Shown here in pieces: positions 27,384 to 35,928 of a stretch of DNA of 64,000 nucleotides. The notes beneath the pieces were generated by a model that worked only from the letters and a program-made list of their open reading frames with translations, had not been told where the DNA came from and ran no database searches. Numbering within the stretch: position 1 is the first letter of the stretch; each line of letters starts with the position of its first letter. A program made the translations under genes and the position numbers. The DNA is from Luteolibacter sp. SL250 (GTDB taxonomy: Bacteria; Verrucomicrobiota; Verrucomicrobiia; Verrucomicrobiales; Akkermansiaceae): NCBI RefSeq assembly GCF_026625605.1, contig NZ_CP113054.1, positions 2,542,001-2,606,000 on the forward strand. The letters run 5' to 3'.

Positions 27384-28490
27384 TTACTCCGCGGAGTGTT
27401 TCCGGTGCCAGTCGGCGAAGACCTGCGGGGAGATCTCGGATGGCTTGATCTCGGAGCGTCCTCCCCAGAAGACGTTGGTGTAGGAAACGGGGATGCCGAT
27501 GGACTCAAGGTGGCGGTCGATCGCGGCCTTGTGCTCCAGCACGCGCGGCTTTTCGGTGCCATGCACCACGCCCATGATGTTCACGTCGCCGAATTGCGGT
27601 CCACCCTCCCGCCAGTAGCAGTGGGTCATGCAGAAGTGGCGGCCGACCTCGGCCCCGGCTTCGATCTCGCGGCCCTTCGGCACCGCCCAGTGGAACAGTC
27701 CATTGAAGCGGGTGACCCGCTCACCGGTGGAGGATGGTTTTACGTGCTCCAGGAAAGTGGAGAACCGGCCGATGACCTTCTTCGCATTCAGCGTTTCGGC
27801 CACCTCGCAGAACCGTTCGATGGAGACACCGGCTTTCTCAGCCCGGCCGATCCACGGATCATAGACGACTTCATCAGGAGTGAGTTCCTCCTTGAGGCAA
27901 AGCAGCACGTTCCACTCCTCCGGAGTGAGTTCCACCGGGACGGTGGTCATCATCACGGCAGGTTCCTCCGCCTTGTCGCCGGGTTCCAGGCTTCTGCGGC
28001 GGACGTGTCCCACACCCAGGGCGAAGACGCCGTTCGCCGGCATCAGCAGATACTCGGTGGCACCGGTCAGGCGCTTGAGGGCATCCGCATGGAACTCCAG
28101 GGACTCGCCCACCGGCACCTTGAGCGTCGTCCACAGGCGGTAGCCGGATCCGGAAACCTCCGTGTCCGTCGAACGGATGACCACGTGGCCGGAGAAGGGA
28201 TCCTCCTTCGACATGAAGTCAAAGGCGGCATTCAGTTTTTCCTCCGGCACTTTCCAGGCGACGAGGGCACCGTGGGCCAGTTTGGTGGAAAGCAGCGTCT
28301 GGCGCACCCGCCGGATCACGCCCGCCTCCAGCATGGCGCGGATGCGTTCGATGACCGTCGGCAGATCGACTCCGGATTTCTCCGCGATGACATGGAAAGG
28401 ATGGCGGTGGAAACCCGCGATGAGATCCTCTGAAATGGCGAGGATCTTCGCGTTCACGGGATCGGAGTGTTCGGTGGGAATGGTATGCAT
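27384..28490 (-). CDS. Fused AhbA/AhbB-type siroheme decarboxylase-like protein (Lrp/AsnC-like)
   Basis: 368 residues with two Lrp/AsnC-like halves. Each half has a winged-helix start (VIAEKSGVDLPTVIERIRAMLEAGVIRRV near 34-62; a second near 205-255) followed by a ferredoxin-like fold. The second half carries RHFCMTHCYWREGGPQFGDVNIMGVVHG, similar to the HCYxR...P.W...MxHG segment of siroheme decarboxylases NirD/L and AhbA/B. Those enzymes convert siroheme to didecarboxysiroheme in alternative haem or haem d1 synthesis. They are usually two proteins; here the two halves are in one chain. No other ahb/nir gene is nearby, so a regulatory role remains possible. Confidence 0.65.
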   Translation of the reverse strand: MHTIPTEHSDPVNAKILAISEDLIAGFHRHPFHVIAEKSGVDLPTVIERIRAMLEAGVIRRVRQTLLSTKLAHGALVAWKVPEEKLNAAFDFMSKEDPFSGHVVIRSTDTEVSGSGYRLWTTLKVPVGESLEFHADALKRLTGATEYLLMPANGVFALGVGHVRRRSLEPGDKAEEPAVMMTTVPVELTPEEWNVLLCLKEELTPDEVVYDPWIGRAEKAGVSIERFCEVAETLNAKKVIGRFSTFLEHVKPSSTGERVTRFNGLFHWAVPKGREIEAGAEVGRHFCMTHCYWREGGPQFGDVNIMGVVHGTEKPRVLEHKAAIDRHLESIGIPVSYTNVFWGGRSEIKPSEISPQVFADWHRKHSAE

Positions 28491-28522
28491 GGGAAAATGG
28501 GTTGGTAGGGGATACGGGAAAA

Positions 28523-29848
28523 TCAGACGGAAGTTTCGCGCGGCAGTCCATCCAGATGGTTCAGGGCACTTTCACGATCAAGGATTCGTCCCTCGAGTTG
28601 CTCGGTCTGGATGAACTCCAGCACTTCGCGGAATTGAGGGCCGGGCTTCATCCCGCGGGCGATGAGGTCCTGGCCGGTCACCAGGCGGGGGGGTATCAGC
28701 GGCTGCGCGGAAAACTCCGTCTCCTTTTCCAGAAGGAAGTCGTAGTTATCCGTGAATCCGTTGGAAGATCCGCAATCGACACGGTGCAGCTCCATTTCCA
28801 TCGGGAAAGTCGGCTCGGCCATGAACTTCTTCAGCTTGGCCACCCTCATTTTCTGGACGTGCATGAACTGCATGTGTCTCGCCACCATCGGCACGACAGC
28901 ATCGATCACCGCGTTCGGGTATTTCAAGCGGGTGAGAATATCCGCGGCCATTTCAGCACCCAGTGCGTCATGGCCGTTGAAGCGGATGCGGCCGGTATCC
29001 TCATCAACCGTCCGGGTAGGCGGTTTGGCGATATCGTGCAGCAGGACGGCCAGACACAGCTCCAGCGGTGCGTCCGCTCCCAGCATGTCCAGCATGATGA
29101 GGGTGTGGACGTAGACGTCCCCCTCCGGATGCCATTCCGGCGGCTGGTCGCACCCGATGAGTGCGTACACTTCCGGGACGATATGCTCCATCAACCGGCT
29201 CTCCACCAGCAGCTCGATGCCTTGCCGGCGGTGCGGGCAGGTGATGATCCGGGAAAACTCGTCCCGGATGCGCTCCGGGGAGATCTTTGCCAGCAGCCCG
29301 GCGTGCGCGCGGATGGCTTCGTGCGTCTTTTCCTCGATGGGAAATTCCAGTGAGGTGGAGAAGCGGACCGCCCGCAGCAAGCGCAGCGCGTCCTCGGAAA
29401 AGCGCGCGGAGGGATCGCCGATGGCCCGCAGACAACGGGCCTGAAGATCCGCCATCCCACCCACATGGTCGATGATTTCGCCGGTTTCGGGATCCTCGAA
29501 CAAACCGTTGATGGTGAAGTCCCTCCGTTCCGCGTCCTTCTCAGGAGTGGAGAATTCCACGGTTTCCGGGCGACGGCCATCCTTGTAGCAGCCATCCGTC
29601 CGGAACGTGGCGATTTCCACATGGTGTCCGCCATGTTTCGCGATCACGACGCCAAAATGGGCCCCCACTTCATTGGAACCGGGGAAAAGACGCAGGACCT
29701 CCCCCGGAGTCGCCGAGGTGGCGATGTCGTAGTCCTTCGGTTCCCTGCCAAGCAGACGGTCGCGCACGCACCCACCGGCGAAAAGGGCGGTGTGACCAGC
29801 TTCGCGGAGGCGGCTGGCCAGGTGGAGGGCGGATTCCCGTGCGGACAT
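28523..29848 (-). CDS. CCA tRNA nucleotidyltransferase / poly(A) polymerase family with HD domain
   Basis: 441 residues from the ATG at 29848. The class II nucleotidyltransferase core is clear: FAGGCVRDRLLG near 23-34, DYDIAT with the metal aspartates near 39-44, and RRDFTINGLFED near 108-119. The tRNA-binding helical part follows (DALRLLRAVRFS). An HD domain is present at about 245-335 (VYVHTLIMLDML, then LHDIAKP), which gives phosphohydrolase activity in some members. The enzyme adds or repairs the 3' CCA of tRNA. The frame is open further upstream to 29968, but that segment overlaps the divergent lyase gene region and lacks family similarity. Confidence 0.92.
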   Translation of the reverse strand: MSARESALHLASRLREAGHTALFAGGCVRDRLLGREPKDYDIATSATPGEVLRLFPGSNEVGAHFGVVIAKHGGHHVEIATFRTDGCYKDGRRPETVEFSTPEKDAERRDFTINGLFEDPETGEIIDHVGGMADLQARCLRAIGDPSARFSEDALRLLRAVRFSTSLEFPIEEKTHEAIRAHAGLLAKISPERIRDEFSRIITCPHRRQGIELLVESRLMEHIVPEVYALIGCDQPPEWHPEGDVYVHTLIMLDMLGADAPLELCLAVLLHDIAKPPTRTVDEDTGRIRFNGHDALGAEMAADILTRLKYPNAVIDAVVPMVARHMQFMHVQKMRVAKLKKFMAEPTFPMEMELHRVDCGSSNGFTDNYDFLLEKETEFSAQPLIPPRLVTGQDLIARGMKPGPQFREVLEFIQTEQLEGRILDRESALNHLDGLPRETSV

Positions 29849-29971
29849 CAGCCCACTTTCCTGCCCCCGGACTGGATGATCAAGAGTGAAGCGCGGATTG
29901 CCCAACGGCATGCGGCGTTCCAGGAACTCCAGCGGATGAAAACCCATGCTCCGGCGGAACGTAACCACGCC

Positions 29972-31171
29972 ATGAAATGGATCACGTTCGGCTTTCTGAC
30001 AACTGCCTGGGTATCAGCCGGCGAGTGGCAGAGGCCACCGGGATGGACTGCCACCAAAGGAGGAGACGGGGGACAGGTAATCGAAGTGACCACGCTCAAC
30101 CCCACTGGAAAGGGTTCGCTTTCAGAGGCTCTTGGGGCGAAGGGAGCGCGGACCATCGTGTTCAAGGTCGGCGGTGTGATCGATCTGGCTGGAAGAAAAC
30201 TGAAGATCTCCAACCCGAAGGTGACCATCGCGGGTGAAACCGCTCCATCACCCGGCATCACCCTGATCAAGGGCGGGCTTTCGATCTCCGCGGATGACGT
30301 GATCGTCCGCCACCTCCGTGTGCGTCCCGGTGAGAATGGTAAGCCGAAGAAGAGTGGTTGGGAGGCGGATGCCATCACCACCAATGCCACGGCGGATGTC
30401 ATCGTGGACCATTGCTCGATCACCTGGGCCACCGATGAGAATCTCTCCGCCTCCGGTCCGCGTCATGAGGGGGCGGGTCCGGATGAGTGGCGGGAAAACA
30501 CCTCGCACCGCATCACTTTCAGCCACTGCATCATCGGTGAGGGACTGAAGGACTCCACCCACAAGAAAGGCGTCCACTCCATGGGGTCGTTGATCCACGA
30601 CAACGTGAGCGACGTCCTCGTGTATGGGAACCTCTACATCAGCAACAACGACCGCAACCCGTTGTTCAAAGGTGGTGCGCGGGGTGCGGTGGTGAACAAC
30701 CTGATCCACAACCCGGGCCTGTATGCCTTCACCTACTCCCTTTCCGAAAAGGAATGGGAGGGCCAGGCGTGGGAGAGGGGGGCGGTTTCGGTGACCGGGA
30801 ATGTGCTGCGCCAGGGGCAGGATACCCGCCGCAGCTCCTTCGCCCGGCTGCGCGGTCCCGGTGATCATTGGTTTTCCGACAATCTCGTCTTTGATAAACA
30901 AGGCGTGTCCCAACCGCCGAAGCTGGAGATCACCGGCTTGGGAGGAAAGCCTTCCACAGCGGAGGAACAGAAGATCACGCTGCTCGGCAAGGCACCAAAG
31001 TGGCCGGAAGGACTCATGGCAAAGCCAGCTTCCGAAGCCGCCGAATGGGTGCTGGAGAACGCCGGGGCGAGGCCATGGGATCGTGACGCCACGGACAAGC
31101 GCCTGGTCGCCGAAGCGCGCGCTGGGACTGGAAAGATCATCAACAGCGAGAGCGAGGTCGGCGGGTATTGA
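29972..31171 (+). CDS. Secreted polysaccharide lyase family 1 (pectate lyase-like)
   Basis: 399 residues from the ATG at 29972. Residues 1-16 form a signal peptide (KWITFGFLTTAWVSAG). The parallel beta-helix of pectate lyases is evident: GSLSEALGAKGARTIVFKVGG, then KVTIAGETAPSPGITL, and the Ca-binding/catalytic region VDHCSITWATDENLS near 145-159. The enzyme would cleave polygalacturonate or a related polymer by beta-elimination outside the cytoplasm. No transporter or other pectin gene is adjacent. Confidence 0.9.
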   Translation: MKWITFGFLTTAWVSAGEWQRPPGWTATKGGDGGQVIEVTTLNPTGKGSLSEALGAKGARTIVFKVGGVIDLAGRKLKISNPKVTIAGETAPSPGITLIKGGLSISADDVIVRHLRVRPGENGKPKKSGWEADAITTNATADVIVDHCSITWATDENLSASGPRHEGAGPDEWRENTSHRITFSHCIIGEGLKDSTHKKGVHSMGSLIHDNVSDVLVYGNLYISNNDRNPLFKGGARGAVVNNLIHNPGLYAFTYSLSEKEWEGQAWERGAVSVTGNVLRQGQDTRRSSFARLRGPGDHWFSDNLVFDKQGVSQPPKLEITGLGGKPSTAEEQKITLLGKAPKWPEGLMAKPASEAAEWVLENAGARPWDRDATDKRLVAEARAGTGKIINSESEVGGY

Positions 31172-31183
31172 GATCCCCCAAAG

Positions 31184-31213
31184 AAAAAAGCGCTCCGGTT
31201 TCCCGGAGCGCTT
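31184..31213 (-). terminator. Rho-independent terminator of the dapA-aminotransferase unit
   Basis: An 11-bp perfect stem (31188-31198 with 31203-31213) with a 4-nt loop. On the minus strand the stem runs into a series of T. It lies 35 bases after the aminotransferase stop and may also stop transcripts of the lyase gene. Confidence 0.88.
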
Positions 31214-31247
31214 GGAATCTTTCGTTTGAGGGCGGATCCGGGACAGA

Positions 31248-32321
31248 TCAACCGCCCAGCACGTCATCCATCGCGTCGATGAGTTCCTGCATCGTCGCTT
31301 CGGTTTCGTTGCCCATGTTGGAGATGCGGAAGGTGAGACCCTTGACCTTGCCGTAGCCGCCGTTGATGAGGAAGTTGTGCTTCGTCTTCAGGTTCTTGAT
31401 GAACCCGGACTGGTCGAAGCCTTCCGGCGTCTTGAAGCAGGTGAGGGCGGTGGAGCGGTAGCCCTCCGGCGCGAAGTGCTCGAAGCCGTGCTTCGCACCC
31501 CACGCGTGGATCATCGCGTTCGTTTTGGCATGGCGTGCCTTGCGGGCGGCGAAGCTTTCTTTGGCGATTTCACCGAGGATATATTGCAGGCCGTAGAGGA
31601 CGGAGATGGCCGGGGTGGACGGCGTGTTGTTCACCGCGGCGTTCTTCGCGAACTCGACGAAGTCGAAGTAGTAGCCCCGGTTCGGGGTGCCCTTGGCGCG
31701 TTCCATGGCCGCTTCGGAAACGGCGAATACGGCGAGTCCCGGAGGCAGCGCCAGAGCCTTCTGGACGCCCGCGAGCATCACATCCACGCCATTCGCATCC
31801 ATATCCACATCCACGGTGGAGAGGGAGGAAACGGTGTCCACGATGAGCATGGTGTCCGGAAAGGACTTCACCACCTTGGCGATGGCAGGCAGATCGTTGA
31901 GGACGCCGGTGGAGGTCTCCGAGTGGATGAAGGTGACGGTGTCGAAGCCACCTTCCGCCAGCTTGGCGCGGACGGCTTCCGGGTCGAAGGTTTCACCCCA
32001 GCCGACCTGGACGGAATCCGCTTCATAGCCGCACTTTTTCGCGACATCCAGCCACTTGTCGGAGAACGCGCCGCAGCAGAGGCAGAGCACCTTCTTGCGG
32101 GCCAGATTGCGCAGGGCGCCTTCCATCACACCCCAGGCGGACGAGGTGGAAAGAAAGACAGGGCGCTTCGTTCCGAAGATCTCCTGGAGACCGGGCTGGA
32201 GGGAGGCGTAAAGCGCCTCGAAATCGGAGCCGCGGTGGCCGATCATGGTGTGGGACATCGCCTCGAAGGTTTCCTTCGAGACGTCGATGGGGCCTGGACT
32301 GAAGAGTTTGGGCGTTGGCAT
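31248..32321 (-). CDS. Class V aminotransferase, alanine-glyoxylate/serine-pyruvate type
   Basis: 357-residue PLP enzyme. The N-terminus LFSPGPIDVS and HTMIGHRGSDFEALYASL are the start signature of the alanine-glyoxylate/phosphoserine aminotransferase branch. The PLP-binding Asp is in LIVDTVSSLSTVDVDMD and the PLP lysine in LAGVQKALALPPGLAV. The substrate pair is not certain: members act as serine-glyoxylate, alanine-glyoxylate or phosphoserine aminotransferases. It lies 45 bases downstream of dapA on the same strand and they probably share a transcript. Confidence 0.9.
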   Translation of the reverse strand: MPTPKLFSPGPIDVSKETFEAMSHTMIGHRGSDFEALYASLQPGLQEIFGTKRPVFLSTSSAWGVMEGALRNLARKKVLCLCCGAFSDKWLDVAKKCGYEADSVQVGWGETFDPEAVRAKLAEGGFDTVTFIHSETSTGVLNDLPAIAKVVKSFPDTMLIVDTVSSLSTVDVDMDANGVDVMLAGVQKALALPPGLAVFAVSEAAMERAKGTPNRGYYFDFVEFAKNAAVNNTPSTPAISVLYGLQYILGEIAKESFAARKARHAKTNAMIHAWGAKHGFEHFAPEGYRSTALTCFKTPEGFDQSGFIKNLKTKHNFLINGGYGKVKGLTFRISNMGNETEATMQELIDAMDDVLGG

Positions 32322-32366
32322 GGTATGGAAAGTTTTGGAGTTTTCAGTTTTCAGGAAGAAGACTGA

Positions 32367-33248
32367 TCAGAGGAGATTGTAGGACTTGAGGAGCGCGGTG
32401 AGCTGCTCCGTGCCGGAGGAGTTGAGTCCGACGAGGGGCAGGCGGAACTCGTCCGAGCAGTGGCCCTGCAGGGCGACGGCGGACTTGATCGGCACCGGGT
32501 TGACGTCGATGGACATCAGGCCGCGCATCAGCGGGTAATACTTCTTCTGCAGCGCGAGCGCTTCGGAGAAGTTCCCCGCAAGGCAGGCGTTCACGAGGCT
32601 GACGATCACCTCGGGGACGAGGTTCGCGGCGACGGAAACGAGGCCGTTCGCACCGGCGGCGAAGAAGGGCAGGGTGAGCGGATCATCCCCGCTGAGGATG
32701 CCGAAGCCCTCCGGCAGCGCCTGGACGAGCTGGTTCACGCGGTCAACGGATCCACCCGCCTCCTTTATGGCGACGACGGTCGGGCAGTCCGCGGCGAGGC
32801 GGGCCGCCGTCTCCGGGGCGATCTCGATGCTGGAGCGGCCGGGCACGCTGTAGAGCATGATCGGCAGCTCGGTGGACTCGGCGATGGCGCGGAAATGTTG
32901 GTAGAGGCCTTCCTGGGACGGCTTGTTGTAATACGGGCAAACCTGCAGCGTGCCCGTGGCGCCCAGCTTCTCGGCGGCTTCCGTAAGCTCGATCGCTTCG
33001 GCGGTGGCGTTCGCACCGGTTCCGGCGACGACTTCGCAGCGGCCGGCGGCGAATTCCACGGCGAGGCGGATCACCTCGATGTGTTCCTCCGTATCGAGGG
33101 TGGGGGATTCACCCGTGGTGCCGACCGGGACGATGCCGGTGACTTTCGCGGCGATCTGTCTTTCAATGAGGGCTTGGAAAGCGGGGACGTCGATCCCGCC
33201 GTCGCGGAACGGGGTGATCAGGGCGGTGTAGGTGCCGGAAAAGCTCAT
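32367..33248 (-). CDS. dapA: 4-hydroxy-tetrahydrodipicolinate synthase
   Basis: Condenses pyruvate with aspartate semialdehyde, the first committed step to lysine and diaminopimelate for the cell wall. 293 residues from the ATG at 33248. Seen are the GTTGESPTL substrate loop (about 43-51), Tyr133 in MLYSVPGR, Arg138, and the Schiff-base lysine Lys162 in VVAIKEAGG. The frame opens eight residues earlier at 33272, but those residues are not part of the barrel. Downstream is the class V aminotransferase; upstream is a hairpin-containing divergent region. Confidence 0.96.
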   Translation of the reverse strand: MSFSGTYTALITPFRDGGIDVPAFQALIERQIAAKVTGIVPVGTTGESPTLDTEEHIEVIRLAVEFAAGRCEVVAGTGANATAEAIELTEAAEKLGATGTLQVCPYYNKPSQEGLYQHFRAIAESTELPIMLYSVPGRSSIEIAPETAARLAADCPTVVAIKEAGGSVDRVNQLVQALPEGFGILSGDDPLTLPFFAAGANGLVSVAANLVPEVIVSLVNACLAGNFSEALALQKKYYPLMRGLMSIDVNPVPIKSAVALQGHCSDEFRLPLVGLNSSGTEQLTALLKSYNLL

Positions 33249-33320
33249 GGCTGGCGGGAGGATGAACGGCATTTTGCGAAGGGCAAACCCGGAACGGAGG
33301 AAAATGAGAAATTCTGTGTT

Positions 33321-33352
33321 CCTGTACAGGTTTGCGGCTCCCGCAGACCTGT
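33321..33352. promoter_or_regulatory. Strong imperfect hairpin / palindromic site between dapA and a divergent small gene
   Basis: 33326-33352 forms an 11-bp stem with one mismatch and a 3-nt loop. A separate perfect 10-base palindrome lies at 33321-33330. It is 14 bases before the ATG at 33366 and 73 bases upstream of the dapA start, so it could be an operator or a leader hairpin. It lacks a T tract, so it is not a terminator. Confidence 0.55.
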
Positions 33353-33365
33353 GTTAGGGTGTCAG

Positions 33366-33686
33366 ATGACTGCAACCCCGAAAGAAGTATGCCTTTTCAT
33401 CGGTGGCAGCGCGGATGGGCAGCGCCTGGAGGTGGACTCCAGCCAGTTGGAAATCCGGCTCCCTTCGCTGTCCGGACAGCCGGCCCTCCAAGATCCAGTG
33501 GCCCGTGCCTTGGACGACGATCCGATTCCGGATGAAGCCGTAGTCTATGAGACCTACCAGAAGCTGGATGTCGAGAGCGACGCGGGTGACACCGTCGTTT
33601 ATGCGCTCAACGGGCTGGGGGAGGATGCCATCAGCGTGCAGCTTACCAAGCACTTCGGCTCGGCGGAGTCCGCTCCGTTGATGTGA
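33366..33686 (+). CDS. Small hypothetical protein
   Basis: 106 residues, acidic, no signal peptide. It starts TPKEVCLFIGGSADGQRLEV, a beta-hairpin-like N-terminus shared with several small phage- and plasmid-associated proteins; I do not know a function. The open frame continues far upstream through dapA in antisense, but the ATG at 33366 directly follows the intergenic hairpin and is the sensible start. Convergent with the methyltransferase gene. Confidence 0.6.
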   Translation: MTATPKEVCLFIGGSADGQRLEVDSSQLEIRLPSLSGQPALQDPVARALDDDPIPDEAVVYETYQKLDVESDAGDTVVYALNGLGEDAISVQLTKHFGSAESAPLM

Positions 33687-33693
33687 GGTTGCC

Positions 33694-34527
33694 TCAAGGA
33701 CTGTTCGCTGGCGGAAAGAGGAAATCCCTTCCTCCATTCAGCCGTTCATGTGCAAACTGGAGGTAGTCGGCATCCAGTTCGATACCGGTGAAGGCTTCGA
33801 TTCCCTGCCGATGGGCGGCAAGAGCGCTCGTGCCGATGCCCAGGAATGGATCCAGCATCCGGGTGGCGGCTCCCTTGCCATGGAGACGGATGCATTGCTC
33901 CACCAGCCCCATTGGAAAAGTGGCGGGGTGGGGGCGGTCCTTCGCCCGGGATTTGATGGTATCGTAGGGAATGAACCAGGTGTTGCCACGGCACCGCTGG
34001 TCTTCGCCGCCGGTGTGTCCCCAGCGGGCGATGTTTGATTTGTCCTGGTAGGGGACGCCCGCCCCCCTTCGGTCGAGAGGGATATCGCCGCCTTTTGTCA
34101 GGTGGAAGACATACTCGTGGCAGTCATTCACAAAGCGCTTCGAGTTGATCGGCTTGAAATGCCCGGCGCTGATTGATTCTCCGGCCCGGGTGGCCACCGT
34201 GATGGATTTGATCCAGTGGAACGTGTTCTGGAGGACGAACAGCGGTTCGGTTCCCTCGGTCAGGGAAAGGATCAACTGGTGGGGCAGCAGGGGATTTGCC
34301 GGAGCCGCGCCGATATTGAGAAAAAACGAGGCGTCGTCCGCCATCACGCGACGCAGCTCGGCCGCCCACTCCCTGCACCAGGCAAGGAACTCATCCCTGG
34401 GTGCGGTGTCCTTGAACGTGTTGTAGCCGATCCCGAGGTTGTAGGGGGGCGAGGTGACGACGAGATCCACGCTGCCCGCAGCCAGGCGTGGCATGACTTC
34501 CAGACAATCCCCCCCGATCAGATTCAT
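33694..34527 (-). CDS. DNA methyltransferase of the beta class (N4-cytosine or N6-adenine), orphan
   Basis: 277 residues from the ATG at 34527. The catalytic motif TSPPYN is at 25-30 and the SAM-binding motif (DPFLGIGTSALAA) is near the C-terminus (about 225-237), the circular order of beta-class enzymes such as the small site-specific methylases. TSPPY is most frequent in N4-cytosine enzymes, but N6-adenine members also exist. No restriction endonuclease or specificity gene is adjacent, so it is probably an orphan. A TTG at 34536 is also in frame. Confidence 0.9.
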   Translation of the reverse strand: MNLIGGDCLEVMPRLAAGSVDLVVTSPPYNLGIGYNTFKDTAPRDEFLAWCREWAAELRRVMADDASFFLNIGAAPANPLLPHQLILSLTEGTEPLFVLQNTFHWIKSITVATRAGESISAGHFKPINSKRFVNDCHEYVFHLTKGGDIPLDRRGAGVPYQDKSNIARWGHTGGEDQRCRGNTWFIPYDTIKSRAKDRPHPATFPMGLVEQCIRLHGKGAATRMLDPFLGIGTSALAAHRQGIEAFTGIELDADYLQFAHERLNGGRDFLFPPANSP

Positions 34528-34536
34528 CGGGAGCAA

Positions 34537-35223
34537 TCAGTAGGGGAGTTCCTCCTCCGTGTCCAAGCTTCCCGGAAGGGTGGGGGTTTTCGAGAAAGGG
34601 ATGCGCAACCGGAGTTCCTCGGGATCCACGCCGGAACGGCGGAGCATTTCGATGTAATCCGCGATCAGCAGAGGGGGCATGGGACCGTGTGCGAGATGAT
34701 GCAACGGCCTGCCTTCATGCCTTTCCGTCAGGATGCTCGCGAATGCCAGGCGGCGGTAGAAAGGAAGTGCGGTGTCAAAGGCGGTGAGCATGAGATATTT
34801 CTCCCGATCATCCACCCCCAGCAGCGCTGCGGCGGCCAGCACCATGGTGGTCCCCACTCCTGTTCGCTGCGCACCGGGATCCACCAGCAGATAGCTGATG
34901 TAGCCGGTGGTTTCATCCGCCATGTGGATGCCGAAGGTGCCCACCCGGCCGCCGGAATCCTCCACGATCAGGATGCGGTGGTCCCTCGACTCCAGATATT
35001 CCTCATAGAGCCCACGACCGCTTTCCGGCACTCCGCAACGCTCGTTCCTTGCATACAGCTTCAGGCACCATTCGATGTCGTCCATCTCCAGTTGCCTGAA
35101 TTTCAGCGCACGCACCTTTCCCCCGACTTTTTTCAGATCCCACGGATACCAGGTATCGAAGATCAGCCTCAGGCGGCGGATGCCGCGCTGGAGCGCCGGG
35201 AAAGTGTGGGGGATATCAGGCAT
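34537..35223 (-). CDS. GNAT-family N-acetyltransferase
   Basis: 228 residues. The acetyl-CoA binding motif of GNAT enzymes is seen as YISYLLVDPGAQRTGVGTTMVLAAA (about 115-140), preceded by the beta strand ILIVEDSGGRVGTFGIHM. An N-terminal extension of about 40 residues (RGIRRLRLIFDTWYPWDLKKV) precedes the domain. The acceptor is unknown. It lies close to the methyltransferase (9 bases between its stop and the chosen methylase ATG), so the two may be co-expressed. Confidence 0.85.
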   Translation of the reverse strand: MPDIPHTFPALQRGIRRLRLIFDTWYPWDLKKVGGKVRALKFRQLEMDDIEWCLKLYARNERCGVPESGRGLYEEYLESRDHRILIVEDSGGRVGTFGIHMADETTGYISYLLVDPGAQRTGVGTTMVLAAAALLGVDDREKYLMLTAFDTALPFYRRLAFASILTERHEGRPLHHLAHGPMPPLLIADYIEMLRRSGVDPEELRLRIPFSKTPTLPGSLDTEEELPY

Positions 35224-35244
35224 CGTGCATCATGCGGTGATGGG

Positions 35245-35928
35245 TCAATGGGCCGGTCGGTCCGTTCGTGGCAACCGGCTCCTCCGTCCCGCCGACATGA
35301 GGACCGCCACACCCGCCAGCATCGCGGACGCCGGCTCCGGCACAACCGAAAGCGTCAGGTTGTCGAGGCTGTAGAGGTCGGTGGATGACCTCAGGATTTG
35401 CAGGCCACGGAAGGTCTCCGGAAAGGTGAACGTTTGGAAGTCCGGGGCACTGCTTCCTCCCGTGATGATCCCATCCAGGGTGAATGATGCCGCAACGACC
35501 GAGCCATCCCCCAGGATGCCCTCGAAGGTGATGATCCGCGGCACGGGATAGACCATCGAATATTCCGCCAGATCCACGGAGATGGCGTCGAAGATCAGGC
35601 CGGTCAGAGAATGGACCTCCAGGCTGTCGTCGTAGAGCAACGAAAGGTGGGCGGTTCCATTCTCGGCCAGGGTTCCCGTTTGCGGACCGGCAAGTGCGAG
35701 GCGATAGGGCGGGGATGAATCGATATCGCCCAGCGGTTTGGTCCGGAACCCACTTTCATCATAGTAGGGAATGCTGACCTGGGTGGCCGGGTAGGCGGCG
35801 ATGGGGGAAAGGTAGTCCGCTCCGTGGTCATACGTCAGGACGACGTTCGCGGCATCCAGCCGGACGCCGGAGATGCAGGTACCCAGGATCACAGCGACTC
35901 CCAACCATCGTGGAATCCGGTCAGGCAT
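35245..35928 (-). CDS. PEP-CTERM sorting-signal protein
   Basis: 227 residues. An N-terminal signal peptide (about 1-25: LGVAVILGTCISGVRLDA) and a C-terminal tripartite tag are visible: VPEPASAMLAGVAVLMSAGRR at about 195-218, that is VPEP, a hydrophobic stretch and a basic end. Such proteins are exported and processed by exosortase. The middle is beta-rich with no catalytic motif. Its ATG overlaps the pyk stop by eight bases, so it is translationally coupled to pyk, which is an unusual pairing. Confidence 0.85.
   Translation of the reverse strand: MPDRIPRWLGVAVILGTCISGVRLDAANVVLTYDHGADYLSPIAAYPATQVSIPYYDESGFRTKPLGDIDSSPPYRLALAGPQTGTLAENGTAHLSLLYDDSLEVHSLTGLIFDAISVDLAEYSMVYPVPRIITFEGILGDGSVVAASFTLDGIITGGSSAPDFQTFTFPETFRGLQILRSSTDLYSLDNLTLSVVPEPASAMLAGVAVLMSAGRRSRLPRTDRPAH

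Noticed and set aside
32460..33365. Upstream extension of the small gene at 33366 through dapA
   Set aside because: The extension is antisense to dapA, which is certain; only the part after the intergenic hairpin looks like a separate gene.
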